Below, piece after piece: positions 1 through 5,978 of a stretch of 10,874 nt of DNA; position 1 is the first letter of the stretch; each line of letters starts with the position of its first letter. The notes below the pieces were generated by a model. That model did no database searches. It was given only the letters and a program-made list of their open reading frames with translations, and had not been told where the DNA came from. Position numbers and translations under genes: made by a program. Source of the stretch: an uncultured Eubacterium sp. (lineage in GTDB: Bacteria; Bacillota; Clostridia; Lachnospirales; Lachnospiraceae); the NCBI GenBank assembly GCA_905236735.1, contig CAJOOU010000057.1, positions 1 to 10,874 on the forward strand, in the 5' to 3' direction.

Positions 1-306
1 GACAGTCCGTCAAAGAGAATTTATGAGGCGGTAAAAAGGATTCCCTATGGAAAAGTGGCTACTTATGCACAGGTGGCAGAGGCAGCAGGTGACAGGAAGA
101 TGGCTAGGGCTGTCGGAAATGCTCTGCATAAGAATCCGGATCCGGAAAATATCCCCTGCTACAGGGTGGTAAATGCAAAAGGAGAACTTGCAGGTGAGTT
201 TGCGTTTGGCGGTGCGGATGTGCAGGCCGGACTGCTTGAAAAAGAAGGCATAGTTGTAAAAGACGGGAAGGTTGATTTGGGAAAATTCGGCTGTGATTTA
301 AGGTGA
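1..306 (+). CDS. MGMT-family alkyltransferase-like protein, 3' part
   Basis: The reading frame is open from base 1, so the gene starts left of the window; 101 codons are visible, ending in TGA. The segment PYGKVATYAQVA, then RAVGNALHKNP and IPCYRVVNAKGELA, matches the DNA-binding and active-site core of the O6-alkylguanine-DNA alkyltransferase (Ogt/MGMT) fold. In that family the cysteine of PCHR takes the alkyl group from O6-alkylguanine in a one-time reaction. The acceptor cysteine is present (visible residue 53), but the next residue is Tyr instead of the usual His. The tail FAFGG...Q..LLEKEGI is typical of the short, roughly 100-residue MGMT-like proteins that lack the N-terminal Ada/Ogt domain. 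A GTG within the frame at 55 is internal, because homology extends upstream of it. The response regulator follows after 18 bases, so co-transcription is likely. The family call is secure; true alkyltransferase activity is less so. Confidence 0.85.
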   Translation, partial: DSPSKRIYEAVKRIPYGKVATYAQVAEAAGDRKMARAVGNALHKNPDPENIPCYRVVNAKGELAGEFAFGGADVQAGLLEKEGIVVKDGKVDLGKFGCDLR

Positions 307-324
307 AAATATACGGAGGTAAAT

Positions 325-999
325 ATGTTTGATTTGCTTATTGTTGAAGACGAATTAGATTTAAACAGGACAGTTTGCGAATACCTGAGGTGCAAAGGCT
401 ATGAGGCAAAGGGGTGCACCAGCGCACAGGAGGCATATGATGAGATGTATGGTAAAACATATGATCTTATTATTTCGGATATAATGATGCCTGGCATAGA
501 CGGGTTTGAATTTGCAGAAACGGTGAGACGGTTAAATGAAAATGTACCGATTCTTTTTATGACGGCAAGAGATGATTTTGAAGCCAAACAAAGGGGATTT
601 ATGGCGGGGATAGATGACTATCTTGTAAAACCCGTTAATCTCGAAGAACTGAATCTTCATGTAGGTGCGCTTTTGCGCAGGGCAAAGATTGCAAGTACAA
701 AGAGGCTGGAAATTGGCAAGCTTGTTCTTGATGCAGATGAACATATTGTTACGGTAGACGGAAAAGAGGTACAGCTTACAAGCAGGGAATTCAATATTAT
801 TTTTAAGCTGCTCTCGTATCCGAAAAAAACATTTACAAGAGGGCAGCTTATGGATGAGTTTTGGGATGCTGATTCTGATGCCACGCCAAGGGCGGTAGAT
901 GTGTATATGACAAAACTAAGGGATAAGTTTGCAATGTGTGATGATTTTGAGATAGTGACTGTAAGGGGACTTGGATACAAGGCTGTGCCAAAGGGGTGA
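325..999 (+). CDS. OmpR/PhoB-type response regulator
   Basis: This encodes a 224-residue cytoplasmic transcription regulator with the normal length and order of the OmpR/PhoB class. The N-terminal receiver domain (about 1-120) has the acidic pair E8-D9, the phosphoacceptor D52 in SDIMMPG, the switch residue T80 and the conserved K102 in the KP motif. The C-terminal winged-helix domain (about 130-222) includes QLTSREFNIIFKLL and ends with RAVDVYMTKLRDK and VRGLGYKA, the usual recognition-helix and wing signatures. The start ATG has a good ribosome site (GGAGGT, 8 bases upstream). The stop abuts the following histidine kinase, so the two form a cognate pair. The regulated genes cannot be read from the sequence; the MGMT-like gene upstream and the SDR gene downstream are simply the nearest candidates. 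Confidence 0.95.
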   Translation: MFDLLIVEDELDLNRTVCEYLRCKGYEAKGCTSAQEAYDEMYGKTYDLIISDIMMPGIDGFEFAETVRRLNENVPILFMTARDDFEAKQRGFMAGIDDYLVKPVNLEELNLHVGALLRRAKIASTKRLEIGKLVLDADEHIVTVDGKEVQLTSREFNIIFKLLSYPKKTFTRGQLMDEFWDADSDATPRAVDVYMTKLRDKFAMCDDFEIVTVRGLGYKAVPKG

Positions 1000-1004
1000 G
1001 TGTT

Positions 1005-2054
1005 ATGGAAAAAAATATGAGAAGTATTTTTTCTCTAAAAAGATATATTATTATTTTTCTTTTGATAGCGTTTGTGGTAAGCTGCAGTTTTTGGCTGTTT
1101 CTCGGGTCTTTTGAGTTTACCGAAGATCAGATAAAAGATAATGCCATTCTGACATTTCTAAATATTCTTTTTCTTAGTCTGATTTTTTGTCTGTTTGACG
1201 GAATACAGAGAAAGATTATGATAGAAAGACCGGTCAAAAGAATTCTGCAGACGACAAAAAAGCTTGCAGAAGGAGATTTTAAAGCAAGAGCGGAAAATGT
1301 CACCGGCGTGGTTGCCAGAAATGAGTTTGACCTAATTGCGGAGAATATAAATAAGCTTGCGGAAGAACTTGGCGGTATAGAAACGCTTAGATCGGATTTT
1401 GTATCCAATGTATCTCATGAAATAAAAACGCCTTTGGCAATCATAGAAAATTATGGCTTTCTTCTTCAGACACCCAATCTTTCGGACGATAAGAGACTGG
1501 AGTATGCTTTGGCAATTTCAAACGCGGCTACAAGACTGTCTGATCTTATTACCAATATTTTGAAACTTAATAAGCTTGAAAATCAACAGATATACCCGGA
1601 AACCGTTACCTATGATTTAGGGGAACAGCTTGCAGAATGCATTGTGGGTTTTGAGGATATCTGGGAAAAAAAGAATATTGAAATAAACACGGATATTCCT
1701 GATGATGTAAAAATCACGGCTGATAAGGAGCTGCTCTCGCTGGTGTGGAATAATCTTTTGTCAAATGCCTTTAAATTTACAGATGAAGGCGGTAGTGTAA
1801 ATGTTTCTGTATCAACTGACAGCGAAAATATTCTGGTGACGGTTGAAGACAGCGGGTGCGGCATACCGGAAGACGCAGGCAAACATATCTTTGATAAATT
1901 CTATCAGGGAGATACTTCTCATGCGACCAAGGGGAACGGTCTGGGGCTGGCGTTGGTAAAAAGGGTGGTTGATATATGCGGTGCAGATATAAGGGTGAAA
2001 AGTGAACTCGGAAAAGGTAGCAATTTTACGGTTTTAATAAAACAGAAACAATAA
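1005..2054 (+). CDS. Sensor histidine kinase, short-loop membrane type
   Basis: This 349-residue membrane kinase is the partner of the preceding regulator. Two membrane helices (about 14-35 and 47-65) are separated by only about a dozen residues, so there is no extracellular sensor domain. A HAMP-like segment follows (about 66-120). The dimerisation domain carries the phosphoacceptor H138 in SHEIKTPL, and the ATPase domain shows the N box (NNLLSNAFKF), the G1 box (EDSGCGIP), the F box (FDKFYQGD) and the G2 box (GNGLGLALV), so it should be active. A GTG at 996 would overlap the regulator stop (GTGA). I prefer ATG 1005, because AGGGGTGAG lies 5-6 bases before it whereas GTG 996 has the purines immediately adjacent; the alternative adds three residues. 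The kinase probably senses a signal within or at the membrane. Confidence 0.93.
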   Translation: MEKNMRSIFSLKRYIIIFLLIAFVVSCSFWLFLGSFEFTEDQIKDNAILTFLNILFLSLIFCLFDGIQRKIMIERPVKRILQTTKKLAEGDFKARAENVTGVVARNEFDLIAENINKLAEELGGIETLRSDFVSNVSHEIKTPLAIIENYGFLLQTPNLSDDKRLEYALAISNAATRLSDLITNILKLNKLENQQIYPETVTYDLGEQLAECIVGFEDIWEKKNIEINTDIPDDVKITADKELLSLVWNNLLSNAFKFTDEGGSVNVSVSTDSENILVTVEDSGCGIPEDAGKHIFDKFYQGDTSHATKGNGLGLALVKRVVDICGADIRVKSELGKGSNFTVLIKQKQ

Positions 2055-2073
2055 AGAAACAAAACGCAAATAT

Positions 2074-2120
2074 TCATTTCCTAAAATGCAGTACATAAAA
2101 TATCTCAGGAAAGGAAATGA
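2074..2120 (+). promoter_or_regulatory. Inverted repeat covering the start codon of the SDR gene
   Basis: TCATTTCCT (2074-2082) and AGGAAATGA (2112-2120) are perfect 9-base complements separated by 29 bases. The right arm contains the end of the ribosome site and the ATG at 2117. In RNA this could hide the start codon. A weak sigma-70-like element (TTCATT, 17 bases, TAAAAT, at 2073-2101) overlaps the left arm. If that promoter is used, the transcript would begin near 2108 and lack the left arm, so the hairpin would matter only for readthrough from the kinase gene. No intrinsic terminator is visible between the kinase and SDR genes. Confidence 0.35.
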
Positions 2121-3139
2121 GTAAAATGTCAGAGAGAATATATTTAGTAACAGGAGCCGCAGGTTTTCTTGGAGGAACGATTTGCAGAAAGCTTGTGGAG
2201 AGAGGAGACAGGGTCAGAGCATTTGTGCTTCCGAATGATCCGGCGATAAAGTTTGTGCCGGATGAAGCAGAGATTGTGGAGGGAGATCTTGTAAACAGAG
2301 AGTCTCTTGAAAAATTTTTTAAAGTAGATGAAGGCGTGGAAAGCATTGTACTTCATATTGCCAGTATAGTATCCGTAAATCCCGATTACAGCCAAAAAGT
2401 AATGGATGTAAATGTTGGAGGAACAAGGAATATAATTGATTTATGCCTTTCACATCCCGAGTGCAAAAAACTTGTTTATTGCAGCTCTACAGGGGCAATC
2501 CCGGAGCAGCCGAAAGGAATTAAAATTCGGGAGGTAGACAATTTCAATGAAAACAAAGTGCTGGGGTGTTACAGCATGTCGAAGGCTATTGCCACTCAGG
2601 CTGTGCTTGATGCCGTCAGAGAAAAAGGACTAAATGCATGTGTGGTACATCCCAGCGGAATAATGGGACCGGGAGATTTTGCTGTCGGTGAGACAACCGG
2701 GACATTGATTAAGATAATAAACGGTGAAATGCCTGCGGGAATAGACGGGTCGTTCAATCTATGTGATGTCAGAGATTTGGCAGAAGGTACAATAGCTGCT
2801 GTAGATAAGGGAAGAACGGGAGAATGCTACATTCTTGGAAATGAGCCGGTATCTTTTAAAGACTTTTCAAAGATGGTAAGTGCTGAAGCCGACTGTCAGC
2901 CCGTAAAAATGTTTTTGCCGATATGGGCAGCAAACCTCATGGGAAAAATTATGGAAAAGAAAGCAAAAAAGAGAGGTGAAAAGCCGCTTATGACAACATT
3001 TTCCGTATACAATCTTTCAAGAAACAATTCGTTTGATTCATCCAAGGCTAAAAAAGAACTTGGCTATAGCACCAGATCATACAGAGAAACTATTCATGAT
3101 GAAGTGATATGGCTTAAGGCTGCCGGGATGATTGCATAA
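2117..3139 (+). CDS. NAD(P)-dependent epimerase/dehydratase (extended SDR)
   Basis: This 340-residue cytoplasmic enzyme belongs to the extended short-chain dehydrogenase/reductase family. The N-terminal Rossmann fold shows the nucleotide-binding motif TGAAGFLG (residues 12-19), an acidic residue in EGDLVN (D57) and the VNVGGTRNIID helix. The catalytic serine region is YCSSTGAIP (121-129), and the catalytic pair is Y152 and K156 in YSMSK. HPSGIMGPGD is the segment typical of dihydroflavonol-4-reductase-like and NAD-dependent epimerase proteins, and NLCDVRDLAEG is the usual substrate-domain motif. The substrate cannot be read from the sequence; a sugar nucleotide, a ketone/aldehyde or a sterol-like substrate are all possible in this family. 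The start at 2117 has AGGA 6 bases upstream; an in-frame ATG at 2126 is the alternative. It probably shares a transcript with the small membrane protein 46 bases downstream. Confidence 0.88.
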   Translation: MSKMSERIYLVTGAAGFLGGTICRKLVERGDRVRAFVLPNDPAIKFVPDEAEIVEGDLVNRESLEKFFKVDEGVESIVLHIASIVSVNPDYSQKVMDVNVGGTRNIIDLCLSHPECKKLVYCSSTGAIPEQPKGIKIREVDNFNENKVLGCYSMSKAIATQAVLDAVREKGLNACVVHPSGIMGPGDFAVGETTGTLIKIINGEMPAGIDGSFNLCDVRDLAEGTIAAVDKGRTGECYILGNEPVSFKDFSKMVSAEADCQPVKMFLPIWAANLMGKIMEKKAKKRGEKPLMTTFSVYNLSRNNSFDSSKAKKELGYSTRSYRETIHDEVIWLKAAGMIA

Positions 3140-3185
3140 ACCGGTATCAGATAATATATATTTAAGTAGATAGGAGTAAAAGACA

Positions 3186-3548
3186 ATGAACAATAATTAT
3201 GAATATTATTATAGCGCACAGAAAGAACAGGAAATAGCGGCAATACGAAAAAAATATATGAACCCGGAAGAAGATAAGTTTGAGCAACTTAAAAAGCTCG
3301 ATAAAGAGGCCGACAAAAGAGGGCAGATTTATGCTCTTGTGCTTGGAGTGACAGGGGCTCTCATACTTGGGGGCGGAATGAGTATAGTTATGGTAGGAAG
3401 TACAATATTTATGGCATTGGGAATAATTATAGGCCTTGCAGGACTTGCGGTTGCAGCAGCAGCATTTCCGGTCTATAAAAGAACTGTAAAAAAAGACAGA
3501 GAAAAAGTTGCAGCCAGAGTGCTTGAACTTGCCGATGAAATACAATAG
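3186..3548 (+). CDS. Small two-helix membrane protein, function unknown
   Basis: I do not assign a function to this 120-residue protein. The N-terminal 46 residues are charged and helical (QEIAAIRKKYMNPEEDKFEQ), followed by two glycine- and alanine-rich membrane helices (about 48-70 and 73-97) and a basic-then-acidic tail (KRTVKKDREKVAARVLELADEIQ). Both ends are therefore probably on the same side of the membrane, with the positive residues RT/KK after helix 2 suggesting the cytoplasm. The N-terminal pattern IRKKY.....EDK.EQL..LD looks like a small conserved membrane family I associate with clostridia, but I cannot confirm that here. The ribosome site AGGAG lies 9 bases before the ATG. It lies in the same orientation as the SDR gene and ends just before a strong terminator, so it closes that transcription unit. 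Confidence 0.8.
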   Translation: MNNNYEYYYSAQKEQEIAAIRKKYMNPEEDKFEQLKKLDKEADKRGQIYALVLGVTGALILGGGMSIVMVGSTIFMALGIIIGLAGLAVAAAAFPVYKRTVKKDREKVAARVLELADEIQ

Positions 3549-3553
3549 TGGAA

Positions 3554-3583
3554 GGGTGCCTGAGTAAACAGGCATCCTTTTTT
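3554..3583 (+). terminator. Intrinsic terminator after the small membrane protein
   Basis: A 9-pair stem (GGGTGCCTG with CAGGCATCC, one G-T pair) encloses the six-base loop AGTAAA and is followed directly by six T residues. It lies 5 bases after the stop codon of the membrane protein and separates that unit from the tag-tcdA-larE operon. Confidence 0.92.
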
Positions 3584-3670
3584 AACAGGAAATTTCTTTG
3601 AAATCAGCTGTTTTTTTGGAGCAAACACTGATAAAATAAAATGAGTAAAAGTACAGGTGAGGTGGATGAA

Positions 3671-4228
3671 ATGAGCATAGATAACTGCCGCGCGTGGTAT
3701 GAGGGTGACCCGGTTTTGGAAGAATATCACGATAAAGAATGGTGCAGGGAAAATCATGATGACAGATTTGAGTTTGAAATGCTTTGTCTGGAAGGCGCAA
3801 GTGTCGGGTTGTCATGGAAGACAATAATGCATAAAAGACAGGCGTACAAAGATGCCTTTCATAATTTCGATATCGAAAAATGTGCAGCCATGACTGATGA
3901 TGAGCTTGAAAGCCTTCTTGAAAATGAAGGACTTATACGCAATAAAAGTAAGATTCTAAGTGTGAGAAAAAATGCAATAATTGTAAAAAAGCTGCAGAAA
4001 GAATTTGGTAGTTTTGATGCCTATCTCTGGAGTTTTACGGATGGAAAGAGGATTGACAATCATTTAAAACATACGGATGAGATGCCGACGGAATCCGAGG
4101 TCTCAAGGAGGATGAGCAAGGATATGAAAAAACGCGGGATAGCCTATGTCGGCCCGGTTATTACATATTCTTTTTTGCAGGCAATAGGCATGGTTAACGA
4201 TCATCTTGAAGGATGCAAATACAGATAA
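3671..4228 (+). CDS. tag: DNA-3-methyladenine glycosylase I
   Basis: This 185-residue base-excision repair enzyme removes 3-methyladenine from alkylated DNA. It matches Tag in length and sequence: the N-terminal CRAWYEGDPVLEEYHDKEW, FEMLCLEGASVGLSW, the LRNKSKI-like LIRNKSKILSVRKNA, and a C-terminal AYVGPVITYSFLQAIGMVN. The zinc-snap ligands expected from E. coli Tag are all present as C6, H20, H178 and C182. An ATG at 3641 is in frame and would add ten residues, but it lacks a good ribosome site. ATG 3671 has GAGGTGG five bases upstream and gives the usual family N-terminus. The gene opens an operon; tcdA starts 14 bases after its stop. With the MGMT-like gene at the left edge, it is a second alkylation-repair gene nearby, though in a separate transcription unit. 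Confidence 0.95.
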   Translation: MSIDNCRAWYEGDPVLEEYHDKEWCRENHDDRFEFEMLCLEGASVGLSWKTIMHKRQAYKDAFHNFDIEKCAAMTDDELESLLENEGLIRNKSKILSVRKNAIIVKKLQKEFGSFDAYLWSFTDGKRIDNHLKHTDEMPTESEVSRRMSKDMKKRGIAYVGPVITYSFLQAIGMVNDHLEGCKYR

Positions 4229-4242
4229 GAAAAGAGAGGGAT

Positions 4243-4947
4243 ATGGAGACTAAATTTTCAAGAACGGAACTTTTATATGGGGCGGCAGCCGTAAAAAGAT
4301 TTGCAGAGTGCAGGGTAGCGGTTTTCGGAGTCGGCGGAGTAGGCGGATATGTAGTCGAAGCTCTGGCCAGATGCGGAATAGGAGCGCTTGATCTGATAGA
4401 TAACGATAGGGTAACTATATCAAATATCAACAGGCAGATAATAGCCACGAAAAAAACCATAGGCAGGTATAAGGTGGATGTGGCAGCTGAGAGAGTAAAA
4501 GATATTGTGCCAAATTGCAAGGTCACCGGATACAAAATATTTTATCTTCCGGAGACTGAAGGGGAGATAGATTTTACGGAATTTGATTATGTTGTGGATG
4601 CAATAGATACGGTTACGGGCAAACTTACGATTATAGAAAATGCCAAAAAGGCAGGTGTGCCGGTAATATCGGCTATGGGAGCCGGAAACAAGAAAAACCC
4701 GGCAGCCTTTGAAGTGGCGGATATTTATGAGACCTCTATCTGCCCTTTGGCAAAGGTAATGAGAAGGGAATGCCGAAAAAGAGGAATAGAGTCTTTAAAG
4801 GTCGTATACTCAAAAGAGGAACCTTTTAAATCACAGACAGGTGACGGGGAAAGAGTACCGGGCTCGGTAGCTTTCGTACCGCCGGTGGCAGGGATGATTA
4901 TTGCAGGCGAGATAATAAACGATCTCGCGTCATTTGTGACAGGATAA
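4243..4947 (+). CDS. tcdA: tRNA threonylcarbamoyladenosine dehydratase
   Basis: This 234-residue E1-like (ThiF-fold) ATP-dependent enzyme cyclises the t6A modification next to the anticodon (position 37) to ct6A in ANN-decoding tRNAs. The N-terminal FSRTELLYG leads into the nucleotide-binding GVGGVGGYV (about 29-37), then LIDNDRVTISNINRQ (51-65), the signature of the ThiF/MoeB/TcdA superfamily with its adenylate-contacting Asp, Asn and Arg residues. AIDTVTGK, SAMGAGNKKNP (143-153) and the C-terminal PGSVAFVPPVAGMIIAGE are characteristic of TcdA rather than ThiF or MoeB. An in-frame ATG at 4213 lies inside the end of tag and lacks a ribosome site; ATG 4243 has GAGAGGG just upstream. It is tightly packed between tag and larE, so the three genes are co-transcribed. 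Confidence 0.94.
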   Translation: METKFSRTELLYGAAAVKRFAECRVAVFGVGGVGGYVVEALARCGIGALDLIDNDRVTISNINRQIIATKKTIGRYKVDVAAERVKDIVPNCKVTGYKIFYLPETEGEIDFTEFDYVVDAIDTVTGKLTIIENAKKAGVPVISAMGAGNKKNPAAFEVADIYETSICPLAKVMRRECRKRGIESLKVVYSKEEPFKSQTGDGERVPGSVAFVPPVAGMIIAGEIINDLASFVTG

Positions 4948-4958
4948 AGGGGGAGAAT

Positions 4959-5795
4959 ATGGAAGTATTATCGGATGAACTTAAAGAAAAGCTGGTTTTT
5001 CTGGAAGAATATTTAAAAGAACTCGGGTCGGTGGCTGTCGGATTTTCGGGAGGAGTAGACTCGTCATTTTTGCTTGAGGTCGCTCATAATGTGCTTGGAG
5101 ATAAAGCAATTGCCGTAACAGGAGTGGATGCATCTATTCCCGAACGGGAATTAAAGGAGGCCAGGGAATTTTGCGCAGACAGAGGGATAAAGCATTATAT
5201 CTGCAGGGTAAATCCTCTTGAAATCGAGGAGTACAGGCATAATGGTCCGGACAGATGTTATTTTTGCAAACACGGAATATTTGAGGAAATAGGAAAGGTT
5301 GCAAAGGAAAATGGGATAGAATATCTGGCGGAAGGCTCGAATATGGATGATATGGGAGATTATCGTCCGGGGCTGCGTGCGGTAGATGAGATGGGGGTGA
5401 AAAGTCCGCTTAGAAAAGCCGGGCTATATAAGAGTGAGATACGAACAATCTCAAAGGCAATGGGGCTTCCGACATGGAGTAAGCCTGCATACGCCTGCCT
5501 TGCTTCAAGGTTTGTTTACGGAGAAGAGATTACCGAAGAAAAACTTCACATGATTGACAAAGCCGAACAGTTTTTGATAGAACTGGGATTTTTTGAGGAA
5601 AGAGTCAGGATGCATGGCAATTTGGCAAGGATAGAGGTAGCGCCGCAGGATATTCAGAGGCTGGCTTCCGATGAAATAAGAACTAAAGTTTATGAAGAAT
5701 TAAAAAAAATTGGTTTTTTGTTTGTAACCATTGATATGAAGGGGTATAGTATGGGTAGTATGAATAAAACCATAGAAGGGAGGCAGGAGTTATGA
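4959..5795 (+). CDS. larE: ATP-dependent sulfur transferase LarE (Ni-pincer cofactor synthesis)
   Basis: This 278-residue cytoplasmic PP-loop enzyme adenylates a pyridinium biscarboxylic acid mononucleotide and inserts sulfur during synthesis of the nickel-pincer cofactor of lactate racemase-type enzymes. The PP-loop is SGGVDSSF (30-37). Other family signatures are GVDASIPERE (55-64), the AEGSNMDD segment (124-131), SPLRKAGLYKSEIR (149-162) and the PAYACLASRF motif (176-185) holding the conserved cysteine C180. A CxxC pair, C100 and C103 in DRCYFCK, is also present. In the lactobacillus enzyme the C180 equivalent is the sacrificial sulfur donor, whereas three-cysteine LarE proteins are reported to carry an iron-sulfur cluster. 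No larA, larB or larC is in the window. It starts 11 bases after tcdA with AGGGGGAG as the ribosome site, and its stop overlaps the next start. Confidence 0.93.
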   Translation: MEVLSDELKEKLVFLEEYLKELGSVAVGFSGGVDSSFLLEVAHNVLGDKAIAVTGVDASIPERELKEAREFCADRGIKHYICRVNPLEIEEYRHNGPDRCYFCKHGIFEEIGKVAKENGIEYLAEGSNMDDMGDYRPGLRAVDEMGVKSPLRKAGLYKSEIRTISKAMGLPTWSKPAYACLASRFVYGEEITEEKLHMIDKAEQFLIELGFFEERVRMHGNLARIEVAPQDIQRLASDEIRTKVYEELKKIGFLFVTIDMKGYSMGSMNKTIEGRQEL

Positions 5796-5872
5796 AATGG
5801 CATAAATTTTTCGCATGGGCAACAGTAGTATGTTTTGTGCTTACAATGATAACCGGATACAATAAACAGTAA
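5792..5872 (+). CDS. 26-residue membrane microprotein overlapping the larE stop
   Basis: ATG at 5792 overlaps the larE stop as ATGA. The frame runs 26 codons to TAA. Two purine-rich ribosome sites precede it, GGGAGG (8 bases away) and AGGAG (2 bases away), so translational coupling to larE is expected. The product starts MKWHKFFAW, continues as a hydrophobic segment (about 8-21, FAWATVVCFVLTMI) and ends TGYNKQ. This is one short membrane helix flanked by basic residues on both sides. I do not know its function. The overlapping start, strong ribosome site and amphitopic layout argue for a real gene rather than chance. It could be a membrane-anchored small partner or an independent microprotein. 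Confidence 0.65.
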   Translation: MKWHKFFAWATVVCFVLTMITGYNKQ

Positions 5873-5881
5873 AAAATTTAC

Positions 5882-5910
5882 TTTTCAAAAAAGCTTTCCT
5901 GCTGTAGAAT
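5882..5910 (+). promoter_or_regulatory. Possible sigma-70 promoter for the chemoreceptor gene
   Basis: TTTTCA (5882-5887) and TAGAAT (5905-5910) are separated by 17 bases, about 70 bases before the chemoreceptor start. The -10 matches five of six consensus bases and the -35 four of six. No convincing sigma-28 flagellar-type site (TAAA with GCCGATAA) was seen in this 106-base gap, and no hairpin terminator follows the microprotein gene. Weak call. Confidence 0.3.
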
Positions 5911-5978
5911 AGGATTTGGGAGTTTGATGATTACATATCTTTTTTGAGAATAATAATCAACATGAGAGGTATGGGAAA

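Noticed and set aside
3162..3575. 137-codon - strand frame opposite the small membrane protein
   Set aside because: The sense frame has a ribosome site, two membrane helices and a terminator; the antisense frame overlaps the terminator and is low-complexity Cys/Ser/Tyr-rich.
3598..3637. Promoter for the tag operon from TTGAAA (3598-3603) and TAAAAT (3632-3637)
   Set aside because: The spacing of 28 bases is too long and no better pair was found; a promoter is expected after the terminator but I cannot place it.
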